Shown here: positions 4,063 through 13,800 of the stretch, one piece after another
Position numbering within the stretch: position 1 is the stretch's first letter
How the letters are laid out: the number at the start of each line of letters is the position of its first letter
Source: a virus
IMG/VR virus record: IMGVR_UViG_3300017773_000039
Location: 1 to 37,612 of that record
DNA: 37,612 bases
Direction: 5' to 3' (one strand)
Made by a program: the position numbers and the translations under genes
The notes under the pieces: generated by a model
Told to the model about the DNA's origin: nothing
Databases searched by the model: none
The model's input: the letters and a program-made list of their open reading frames with translations, nothing else

Positions 4063-4436
4063 TGTCTTATAACAAAACACTTTACACCTATCTCGCTCCC
4101 AGTACAGTCTGTGAGGGAGTGGGTGTTTTTTCTTTAGTATTCATACCAGTTGATACATGTATCTTTGTGCCCAAAAACCGCGAGAAAATCGCTTTTCATG
4201 ATGTAAGTAAAGAGATAGGGGTTGCGATGCGAAACCTAACATACTATGATAGTGAAGGGTTTTGGGTTGATGATGATTTAGATCGTATTGGTCCACAGTA
4301 TTATATCAATCATTCAATAAATCCAAATGTATCTTATAATAAGGACACGGGATGTCTTTATGCGATAAAAGATATTTCACCAAATAAAGAATTACTTGAT
4401 TACTATTTCCCAGAGGAACGAGAATGGCCTATTTAA
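4062..4436 (+). CDS. SET-domain protein, probable protein lysine methyltransferase, 124 aa
   Basis: Starts with GTG at 4062, overlapping the upstream stop. The SET fold signature is complete for a minimal domain. GVGVF at residues 19-23 corresponds to the GxG motif that contacts S-adenosylmethionine. NHSINPN at 83-89 is the NHSxxPN knot motif. ELLDYY at 110-115 corresponds to the EELxxDY motif with the catalytic Tyr. The usual GEE is changed to NKE. Length (124 aa) is about that of a bare SET core, with no pre-SET or post-SET cysteine clusters. SET proteins transfer methyl groups to protein lysines; the target here is unknown. It overlaps the next gene by 13 nt. Confidence 0.75.
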   Translation: MSYNKTLYTYLAPSTVCEGVGVFSLVFIPVDTCIFVPKNREKIAFHDVSKEIGVAMRNLTYYDSEGFWVDDDLDRIGPQYYINHSINPNVSYNKDTGCLYAIKDISPNKELLDYYFPEEREWPI

Positions 4437-5083
4437 ATCACAGTTTACCAGATTGGTCTTGTTATATTCGTAATGAGTTTCTTTATAATCATAAGAAAGG
4501 TCAGGGTGAGGTAACTCGTTGTGATGTTCATTCTGTAGCGAGTATAGAAAAACGGACGCCTCTGTTTGAAGCATTTCTGGAGAATGGTGTCAATTGGACA
4601 CGAAGACCTTTACATGCTTTTTGTTGGAAGTCTGATGCGGCAATAGAACCGTTAGAGGATATAATGTACTGGGACTGCTTTTCGCCTTATGTGGACGTAC
4701 AGAGACGCCATAGATTAGCAGGATTAAATGCGGAACTCATTCGTCCTGATGGGAAGAAAAGAGTAGGAACTTATATGTTCACATTAGATTGGTCATGGGA
4801 GAATAAAGGTATGCCTGATCTTAATTTTTCAGAGACACCAGAACATAAGTGTGCTCATTTGTTTAAAATGGAGAATGGTAATTATTATGCCTATCCAAAC
4901 AATCGTATTATCTGGTATGATGATGCCTGGACATTTGAAAGGATTAGTCAGAATCCTGGATATGAGATTGATCTAACTGTATATTCAGTTGAAAACAAAC
5001 GTAAGATTGAGACATCAGATCACTTCATGTATGAGGTTACACACCTAGATAATGAAATACCAGATCGGATTCCAGGATTATGA
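4424..5083 (+). CDS. Conserved-looking hypothetical protein, 219 aa
   Basis: ATG at 4424 inside the end of the SET gene, with an AGAGGA Shine-Dalgarno about 8 nt upstream. Product starts MAYLNHSLPDWSCYIRNEFL and is rich in Trp, Tyr and His. Recognisable blocks are PLHAFCWKSDAA, EDIMYWDCFSPYVDV, the Lys/Arg-rich RPDGKKRVGTYMFTLDW, and PNNRIIWYDDAWTF. I have the impression that such blocks are conserved in tailed phages near virion genes, but I cannot name a family. It is not gp53 or gp5 by sequence. It could be a virion-associated or assembly protein. The stop overlaps the next ATG (ATGA). Confidence 0.6.
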   Translation: MAYLNHSLPDWSCYIRNEFLYNHKKGQGEVTRCDVHSVASIEKRTPLFEAFLENGVNWTRRPLHAFCWKSDAAIEPLEDIMYWDCFSPYVDVQRRHRLAGLNAELIRPDGKKRVGTYMFTLDWSWENKGMPDLNFSETPEHKCAHLFKMENGNYYAYPNNRIIWYDDAWTFERISQNPGYEIDLTVYSVENKRKIETSDHFMYEVTHLDNEIPDRIPGL

Positions 5084-5241
5084 GTGAAGATAACCTCTTA
5101 AGAGAAATTGCTAATGACAATCAAACTCCAAGAAATAAGAGAAAGGTAAACCGAGATGGACTCTTTGAAACAAGCGATTGTTCTGATCCTGATCATATCT
5201 GTACTTGTGGTACTCAACAGGTAACACTTACTGAAGATTAG
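5080..5241 (+). CDS. Small hypothetical protein, 53 aa
   Basis: ATG at 5080 overlaps the upstream stop as ATGA; TAG at 5239-5241. Product starts MSEDNLLREIANDNQTPRNK, charged and helical, and ends with a Cys-bearing segment DCSDPDHICTCGTQQ. Three Cys and one His within 12 residues could hold a metal or iron, but the spacing is not a standard zinc ribbon. No family recognised. It closes the overlapping cassette that begins at the glycosyltransferase; a late promoter follows 5 nt later. Confidence 0.5.
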   Translation: MSEDNLLREIANDNQTPRNKRKVNRDGLFETSDCSDPDHICTCGTQQVTLTED

Positions 5242-5245
5242 TGTT

Positions 5246-5252
5246 CTAAATA
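5246..5252 (+). promoter_or_regulatory. T4-type late promoter CTAAATA before gp25
   Basis: CTAAATA at 5246-5252, ending 22 nt before the gp25 start codon, the same distance as the CTAAATA before gp13. This motif is read in T4-like phages by the phage late sigma factor gp55 with the sliding clamp. Confidence 0.6.
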
Positions 5253-5273
5253 AGGTAGAATTCTTGTATCAGT

Positions 5274-5678
5274 TTGTCAGTTCAGGAAAGGAGATCGAAA
5301 GGTTTCAAGGACATTAGTGCTACGTTCAAGATTAATCCTATCACTAGTGATTTGATTGGTCTTGTTAATTATAATGCGATAGCACGATCGGTTCGTAATT
5401 TAATTCTAACCGTGCCTGGTGAAAGACCTTTTAATCCAGTTCTTGGATCTGGCGTGAATGCCTTATTATTCAATCAACTTGATAATATCACATCAAGTAG
5501 CATTAAGACTGAAATTATTACAACACTTGAAAATTTTGAACCACGAATAGAATTAAATAATGTAATTGTTGCTCCAAACGCAGAACAACATAGATTTGAT
5601 GTTACAATTCAATATTATATTGTTGGTATTCCACTGGATGTACAAGAAATTCAGATAGCATTAGTCCCGACTAGGTAA
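5274..5678 (+). CDS. 25: Baseplate wedge protein gp25
   Basis: gp25-type baseplate wedge subunit (GPW/gp25 family), part of the inner wedge core next to gp6. Matching features: FKDISATFKINP at the N-terminus, the NAIARSVRNLILTVPGERPF block (residues about 34-53) with NPVLGSGVNALLF after it, and the C-terminal NFEPRIELNNVIV segment. Length 134 aa compares with 132 in T4. The start must be TTG at 5274: the frame has no ATG or GTG near the N-terminus and a stop 18 nt upstream. There is no good Shine-Dalgarno before the TTG. Next gene starts 1 nt after its stop. Confidence 0.9.
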   Translation: MSVQERRSKGFKDISATFKINPITSDLIGLVNYNAIARSVRNLILTVPGERPFNPVLGSGVNALLFNQLDNITSSSIKTEIITTLENFEPRIELNNVIVAPNAEQHRFDVTIQYYIVGIPLDVQEIQIALVPTR

Positions 5679-5679
5679 G

Positions 5680-7797
5680 ATGCCACTAGTAAACTTCAGC
5701 AACCTAGACTTCGACCAGATTAAAACGTCCATCAAGGACTATATTCGTGCGAACTCTAATTTCACCGATTATGATTTTGAGGGATCTAACCTCTCCACAA
5801 TCATTGATACGTTAGCATATAACACGTATCTCACTTCGTATAACACCAACATGGTGACGAATGAGATATTCATTGATAGTGCGACCTTGAGAGAGAACGT
5901 TGTATCTCTAGCAAGAAATATTGGATACCTTCCGCGTTCAAGAAGAGCAGCGAGAGTATCCGCATCATTTACGGTATCTAATCTTACTGACATTCCTTCT
6001 GTTACTTTGAAGAAAGGATTAGTCGCTGTTACCTCTCAACGTTTTGGTAACTCTGATTTTGTATTTTCAATTCCAGAAGATATTACTGTACCGGTAAATT
6101 CAAAAGGTGTAGCACAATTCTTTGATATTGTTCTGTATGAAGGTTCATACCTAGAGCAGTCATTTACTGTCAATTCAAGAAATCCAGACCAGAAATTTAT
6201 ACTACCCAATACTGGTGTAGATACGACTACTATTAATGTAACTGTTAATGAGTCTAGTACATCAACTATTAAGAGCACATACAAACTTTATAATAGTTTG
6301 ATTGATGTCGGACCAGAAACTCGCGTTTACTTTATTCAAGAGATTGATGGTGAGCGATATGAACTCCTATTCGGTGATGGCATCATTGCGAAAAAGTTAG
6401 AAGAACCTAATGAAGTTAATATTGGTTATATTGTATCAAGTGGTTCAAATGGAAATAGCATATCAAACATAACCTTTGCTGGTTCTCTTGTCACTAATAA
6501 TGGAACACCAGTTACACAAGGATTATCATTCATTACTATAGACGGAGCATCTTTTGGTGGATCCCCGATTGAATCAATTGACTCAATTAAAAAATATGGT
6601 CCACAAGTTTATGCTTCGCAAAACAGAGCAGTTACTGCTGCTGACTATGAGGCACTAATTCCGAGAATATATCCTGAAGCAGAATCTGTTTCAGCATATG
6701 GTGGTGAGGAGTTGAACCCACCACAGTATGGAAAGGTATTCATTAGCATCAAACCAGTTAATGGTGTTTTTCTTTCTAATTGTCTCAAGGATAATCTTTC
6801 TTCTGAACTTGCGAAGTATAAAGTAGCAGGTATTAAGATTGATGTTATTGATCTATCCTATTTGTTCATTGAACCATCGTCTAACGTTTATTATAACAGC
6901 AACCTGACTCCAACTACCCTAGGCGGAAATGATGGCACTGGAATGGTTTCTAGTCCTGTTAGAGACGATGCTCTAAAGGCAATTGGAAATTATGCTAACT
7001 CAACTGAATTAAATAAATTTGGTGGACGCTTTAAGTATAGTAAGTATCAGTGTGTCATTGATAAGTCTAATTCTGCGATTACATCAAACATCACTAATAT
7101 TCAGATTAGAAGAGATTTGGAACCAAAACTAAATCAGTTTGCTGAATATGAACTTTGCTATGGCAATAGATTCCGTCTCAAGAATCATTGCCGTACTATC
7201 GCAGAAGGTGCAATGGTTGGTTTCAATATCAGATCCTCTGGATTTAAAGTCAGTGGTAGTGCTGATGTTGTATACCTTGGAGATCTACCTAATGCGAATA
7301 TGGAGACTGGAGAATTATTCCTCTTTAAGTTGAGTTCTCCCAAAAATCCTGTCATCGTTAAAAGAAACGTAGGGGTTATAAATTATAAGATAGGTGAGAT
7401 TATGTTGAATCCAATAAAGATTATATCTACACAAATTACTAAAGGAACCACACCTGTCATTGAAATCTCTGCGATTCCATATTCAAATGATGTTATTGGT
7501 CTTCAAGATCTTTACTTACAATTAGACCTTAATAATACTGTGGTAAATACTGTTATAGATCAGATTGATTCAAAAACAGATGTATCTGGAACCAATTATA
7601 TTGTGTCTCCGAGTTTTGACGGTAATCAATTAGTTCGTGGAGTACCAGTCTCTATTGATGGAGCAAATGGAGCATCATCTGCTACGACTCCAAGCACAAT
7701 AGCACAAGTAACGACACCTGGTACTACTTCTCAAGTGACAGGTATTGTTCAACAATCAAGTACATCATACAGTCCAGGATCCACCTCCGGTTATTAA
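5680..7797 (+). CDS. 6: Baseplate wedge protein gp6
   Basis: gp6 forms the ring of the T4 baseplate wedge and holds gp25, gp7 and gp53. The N-terminus (LVNFSNLDFDQIKTSIKDYI) and the following ANSNFTDYDFEGSNLSTIID block are characteristic. A baseplate-J-like segment lies near residues 307-360 (YASQNRAVTAADYEALIPRI, then QYGKVFISIKP). Length is 705 aa against 660 in T4. The last 40-odd residues are a low-complexity Ser/Thr-rich tail (ending SYSPGSTSGY) that is probably flexible. ATG at 5680 is 1 nt after the gp25 stop; gp7 starts 6 nt after its own stop, so the three are coexpressed from the late promoter at 5246. Confidence 0.93.
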   Translation: MPLVNFSNLDFDQIKTSIKDYIRANSNFTDYDFEGSNLSTIIDTLAYNTYLTSYNTNMVTNEIFIDSATLRENVVSLARNIGYLPRSRRAARVSASFTVSNLTDIPSVTLKKGLVAVTSQRFGNSDFVFSIPEDITVPVNSKGVAQFFDIVLYEGSYLEQSFTVNSRNPDQKFILPNTGVDTTTINVTVNESSTSTIKSTYKLYNSLIDVGPETRVYFIQEIDGERYELLFGDGIIAKKLEEPNEVNIGYIVSSGSNGNSISNITFAGSLVTNNGTPVTQGLSFITIDGASFGGSPIESIDSIKKYGPQVYASQNRAVTAADYEALIPRIYPEAESVSAYGGEELNPPQYGKVFISIKPVNGVFLSNCLKDNLSSELAKYKVAGIKIDVIDLSYLFIEPSSNVYYNSNLTPTTLGGNDGTGMVSSPVRDDALKAIGNYANSTELNKFGGRFKYSKYQCVIDKSNSAITSNITNIQIRRDLEPKLNQFAEYELCYGNRFRLKNHCRTIAEGAMVGFNIRSSGFKVSGSADVVYLGDLPNANMETGELFLFKLSSPKNPVIVKRNVGVINYKIGEIMLNPIKIISTQITKGTTPVIEISAIPYSNDVIGLQDLYLQLDLNNTVVNTVIDQIDSKTDVSGTNYIVSPSFDGNQLVRGVPVSIDGANGASSATTPSTIAQVTTPGTTSQVTGIVQQSSTSYSPGSTSGY

Positions 7798-7803
7798 TAT
7801 CAA

Positions 7804-10800
7804 ATGGCACTAGATAGAGTTAAAATTCAGGATATCCTCGCATCTCAGGTTCCTGAGTATGTGAAGGATGATTTTCCTCTGCTTGTAACTTTCCTAGAAG
7901 AGTATTATAAATCCCAAGAGATACAAGGTGGTACATTTGATCTGATTCAGAATCTGGATCAATATGTCAAATTAGATGATTTAGTAAATCTGAAGAACAG
8001 CACAATTCTTCAGGAAAGTATTGATTTTGCTTCCACAACTATCAAGACTGATGTTGATAGTAATTTTACATATGGATTCCCCGAAGAGAACGGGTTGATT
8101 AAAATTGAAGATGAGGTCATCTCTTATGGGTACAAGACCAGTACCACGTTTGAGGACTGTAAGAGGGGGTTCAGTGGCGTTACAGCACTGATTGGACCGG
8201 TCCCTGACCAATTGGTGTTTGATAGCACTATTTCGACAATCCATACGAAAGGTGCGAAAATTGAGAATCTCAGTATTCTCTTCCTGCAGGAATTCTTTAA
8301 AAAACTCAAAAAACAAATTGTTCCTGGTTTCCAAAATAGACAACTTACGGATGGTTTGGATCAAAGAAACTTTATTCTTGGTTCTAATACTTTTTATAAT
8401 TCAAAAGGAACAGACGATTCGGTTGAGATTCTATTCAGATTATTATTTGGTAAAGAAGCAGAAATTATCCTTCCAAGTAAGTTCTTGATCAGACCTTCGG
8501 ATGCTGATTATAGAATTTCAAAAGATTTTATTGTTGAATCATATGCGGGAGATCCACTAAAACTTAGTGGTAAGACTCTGTATCAGCCAATTATTAATTT
8601 TGGAAATAAAGGTGGAATTGGTCAAGAAGGACTTGGACGTGGAACTGAAACGACAGGAACTCTATCTGGTATTAACTCAATCAATGGAACACCAGAATTA
8701 GATAAGGTCGTTAGAGGATCTGTTTGTGGTGTCGAGAGACTTAACTATGACAAGGGACAATACTATCAAATCAGCGTTGATTATGGATATGATAGAGACA
8801 CTAATGTAGAAGGTAGTATTTACGGTTCTTTCCAACCTAACCCCAAAACCCAAATTGTAAATTCTGTTGCTATTGGTGCCACTATCATTGATGTTGATTC
8901 AACTGTTGGTTTTCCAGATTCTGGAGATTTAAGCGTTATTGATAGAAATAATGATGAATTAAAGATTAGTTATACCTCTAGAAACATCAATCAGTTTATT
9001 GGCATATCATCTTCCAATATTACATCTGAAATTCCTGATGAAAATATTGTAAGATTCTTCAATAATGCTTTCGCATTTGTAGGTATTGGAACTGAAGATC
9101 AAATCAAAGTAAGAATGACTTCTACTTTGAAAGATCTTAAAATTGGGGATAAAACTAAATCTCTCAACGTTGATGATACAATCACTGTTAAATCTCTTGG
9201 TCTGCCGGATACTAATAAAAAGTCAACAAATTGGTTTTATAATTTAAAATCACAGTATGATGTTAATGACATAGAAGCAGTTGATACTTCAGAATCGATC
9301 TATAAGGTTACACTTAAAATCGGTCACTTCTTTAAGATTGGTTACAATATCCGACTTGAAAGTAGCAACGGTGCAACTAGAACAGGAAATATCACCAAAG
9401 TTAACGGAAAAACTAGTTTTACTATTAAATTAAGTTCAATTATTCCAACATCCGAACTTGATCTTTTCTATACCGTAACAAATCTTATTTTAAAAGGCAA
9501 TTCGTCTTTTTATCCTCAACTTAATAATAATTACGCCAACGTTCAAGCAGTTTATAATAATTTTAATGATGATCTTATGGTAGCATCTAATTCGCTACCA
9601 AGATATGTCAACTCTCAAATTAATCCATATAGTAAAACTGTAAAGTTTTCTGGCAAAGCAGATTCTAATGGTATAATTCAAGTCACCACCTCAATTGATC
9701 ATGGATTTTATACTGGAGACTCTGTATTCTACAAAGGTAGCGTAGTAAAGAATGTAACCAACACTCCTGATGGATTTCAGATTGTTACAGAAACAGAAAA
9801 CAAGTTTACCAATATGGAAGAACTTGTATATTTTGTGAAAAGAGTAAGTGGGACAAGAGTTCAACTCGCAAAGAGTAAATCAGACCTGTTCAGTGGAAAG
9901 TATATTATACCATCTGGTTCTGTCCAAGATAATCAGTTAATTTATTTTGATTATTATGGCAAAGAGGTTGGTGGTCAATATTTGTATAGAAATTTTGTAA
10001 AACCGGATAATCAGTCTGGTATATTTGATACCGCACCAGGATATACCGGTATGTTAGTGAATGGTGTTGAAATTCTTAATTTCAAATCACCAAAATCTGT
10101 ATATTATGGAAAAATTAATCAAATTAATATTTCAAATGAGGGATCTGGATATGATGTGCTTAATCCTCCGGTTTTAAATATCGTTGATCAAATTGGATCT
10201 GGTGCGACAGGAACTTTTTCTGTTAATGGTTCTTTAGAAAGAGTTGATATTGTTGATGTAGGATATGATTATATTGATGCTCCAACTGTAAGAATCACTG
10301 GGGGTTTCCCAACGAAAGATGCTGTTGCTGAAGTTAATGTTTCATCGATTAGTCATAATGTAGAATTTAACGCTGGTGCGGGAAGTACTAATCTAAAACT
10401 TACTCCAAATAATACAATTGGGTTCTCAACCTTTCATAAATTTAGAGATAACGAAAAGATCATTTATGATACTAGCAGTACGGCTCCTGTAGGTGGTATT
10501 TCTACTAATTCTTACTATTATGTGAATGTAGTAGATGGATATACTGTACAACTTCACAATAGTGAGTCAGATGCTATATCTGGTATCAATACAGTTTTAC
10601 TTACCTCATTCAGTGATAATACACATTCGCTAAATTCATTTGAAAGAAAAAGAACCGTTACAAACGTTGTTGTTACAAATCCAGGAGAAGGTTATAAGAA
10701 CAATAGAAAGAATATTAATTCTGCTGGAATTATTACGGCATTAAATTGCTTCTCTATTGATGAACATGGGTATTCTACTAAAGATATCATTAGATATACA

Positions 10801-13800
10801 CCTGGCAATATACCTATTAGTGGGTTGTCCTCCCTTACTGATTACATTGTCAAATCTATCAATAGAGATACAATAAAATTATATGAAGTTGGTTCTGGTG
10901 GCACTAGTAAGAACTATTACTTCAATAACAACATTGCAGTAAGTATTGCCTCTACAGGAAATGGTTCATTTAATTATGAACCAATCAATATGTCTATTGA
11001 AGGCACAGTTGGTGTTAATAGTCTAACTAATCAAGATTTCACCTGTAGAGTAACACCAGTATTCAGAGGTTCTATCACATCTGCCGATATTATCAGCAAA
11101 GGTATTGGATATGGATCATCCACAATTGTAAATTTCAATAGACAACCAAAAATTAATATTGAGAGTGGAACCGGTGCTCAATTGTTTCCAGTTGTATCAA
11201 ATGGTAAAATCATTGACATAATCATTCAAAATCCTGGAACTGATTATAATTCACCACCAGATATTCAAATTGTTGGTGTTGGAAGTTTCGCTAAATTGAC
11301 CCCAGTCATTAATGATGGTTCTTTTGTATCAGTAAATATTATTAGTGGAGGTATAGGATATAATCAGGGTAATATTTCATTGCGTGTAGTACCTTCTGGT
11401 AGAGGTGCTACTGTAGAAGCAAATATTAATGAATGGAATATTGATACATTTGCTAACGACTTTAATAATATTAATGATGATGATGGATTCATTGATGATA
11501 ATTTGGATTCTTCTTCCTTACAATATTCTCACGTTTATGCTTCTCGTAAATTGAGAGAAGCAATCAGCCCCATTGATGCAAATGGAGATACAATTTATGG
11601 TGCTCAAGACTTAATTAAAGAAAATGGAATTGAAGTATCTTCACTTGAGCACTCTCCCATTATTGGATGGGCATATGATGGAAATCCAATTTATGGACCT
11701 TTTGGTTATGCTAATGCCAGAGGCGGCAATGTAAAGCAAATGGTTTCTGGTTATGAACTTGTAACTAGTCAAGCACAAAGACCCTCCGTATCAAATTTTA
11801 GAGAAGGATTCTTTGTAGAAGATTATGTCTATAGGGGAACGGGAGATCTTGACCAGCATAATGGTAGAATTTGTGTAACACCAGACTACCCAGATGGTGT
11901 GTATGCTTATTTTGCCACATTTGAGCAGACGGTTGATACTAGTGGTCCGTTTGATAAGTTTAAGAGACCAGCGTTCCCATATTTGGTTGGTCCATCATTT
12001 AAGTCTAAACCAAACAACTTTAATTTTAAAAAGTCATCAAATCAATTAGATTACAGTATTGGAAACTATGATTGGTTAAGAAATACTAATTTCTACAATC
12101 TTGATGGCAATCACGGCGACTACAAATATATTTTTAATCCCAATAGGGTTAATGCTCCCACGATGAAAATCGTATCTACCACATCTGGTAGTATAGACAA
12201 TATTGGCATTGTAACAGGTGGAACTAATTATAAGGTTTCCGATAACATCTATCTTGATGGATCCGCTAGAGCATCCGTATCGAAAGTCCAGGGTAAATTA
12301 GTCAATAGAGTCAGTATTGCCACTAGCTCTGTATCTAATATTGAATTCATACCATTCCAGTCTAGACAACAATTTATTGGAATGTCTTCGGCACCACATG
12401 GATTCAAGAATGATGATGTTCTTACACTTAACAGTACATCCGAATATTTTGATCAATTTGATGGTAAGTATAGAGTTGGTGTAACTACTAATACCTTTGT
12501 TTTAACAGATAATATAAGCGACTCTACTGTCACTGGAATTAATACTTTTATTCCAGTATCCGGTCCTACACAATATCCAACTCTTGTCATAAATGACATT
12601 CTTGAGATTGGAAGTGAAAGAGTTAAGGTTCTTAATATTGAACCGAATCGTTTAAGAGTTGCCAGAAAGCAGGATGGAACGGTATCGTCGGCACATACTG
12701 CTACATCTATTCTTACTTCTGATCCTAGAAGATTTACTGCCAACATTGGAGCTGCTAGCACAACAAAAGTTTTATTCTTCAATAAAGAACTGTATTTTAC
12801 ACCATCTGAAACAGTTGGTATCGGATCTACAACCGGTACAGGCATTGGTGTTACCCTCACAATTTCTAATCCAGGAGCAGGGGTTACACAAGTATTTGTT
12901 GAACCAAGATCTCTCTTCTTACCCAATCATGGATTGAAGTTAAATGACAGAATTAGATATAATCTTAATGGTGGTTCATCTATTACTTATTGGGATGGTA
13001 TTAGTGGAACACCAGTCAGTAGTCTGACAGGAATTTCAACACTCTTTGCTATTCCTCTGACTACCAATACAGTTGGAATTAGTTCAAATATTTGTGGACT
13101 TAATAGTGGTGGTAAGTTTGTCGGTGTAAACACAGATGCCGGTCTCCTTTACCTTGTTGGAGTCGGAACTGGTGATAATCATAGTTTTAAAACTGATTTA
13201 GTAAATGTCGTAACATCTACTGCATCTAGAAATGAAGTAACAGTATCTACAGCAGGAACTCACGGTCTATCATATCTTGATAGTGTAGTATTTGATTTAA
13301 AACCAACCAATGTGATTAGTGTAAAAGTAAAATACGACGACCACAATAGAAGGATGGTATTTGATCCTGTTAATTTTGTTGCTGGGGACGTAAATCTATC
13401 AGATAATACAATATCATTTACTAAAAATCCATTTAAAACAGGAGATAGAGTAATTTATACCTCTACCTCCCCAGTTGGTGGTCTTGTAAGTACGGGATTA
13501 TATTTTGTTTATGTATATTCTACTACAGAAATTAAATTTGTTCACAATAAGTCTGACTTAAACCTTTTAGAACCACCTTTTATCAATCTAACATCTACAT
13601 CAACTGGAACTCTTTCAAGAGTCAATCCACTGATTCAAGTTAATAGAAAAAACACACTGAAATTTGATTTATCTGACCCATCACTATCATTTATATCAAG
13701 TGGTGTTAGATATCCTGCCTTTGAGATGCAGATGTATAGAGATATTCAATTTAACGATAGATTCCTAACATCTGGAGAGACTGATACTTTTGAAGTATCT

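Noticed and set aside
4424-5083. Assignment of the 219-aa protein as gp53 or gp5
   Set aside because: It lacks the gp53 N-terminal and lysozyme-type motifs; position alone is not sufficient.
7981-8364. 127-codon minus-strand frame in the gp7 N-terminal region
   Set aside because: It lies opposite the well-conserved gp7 N-terminus and shows low-complexity Asn/Ile-rich composition.
12453-12926. 157-codon minus-strand frame within gp7
   Set aside because: It lies wholly inside the 12-kb gp7 frame and has no ribosome site or recognisable domain.
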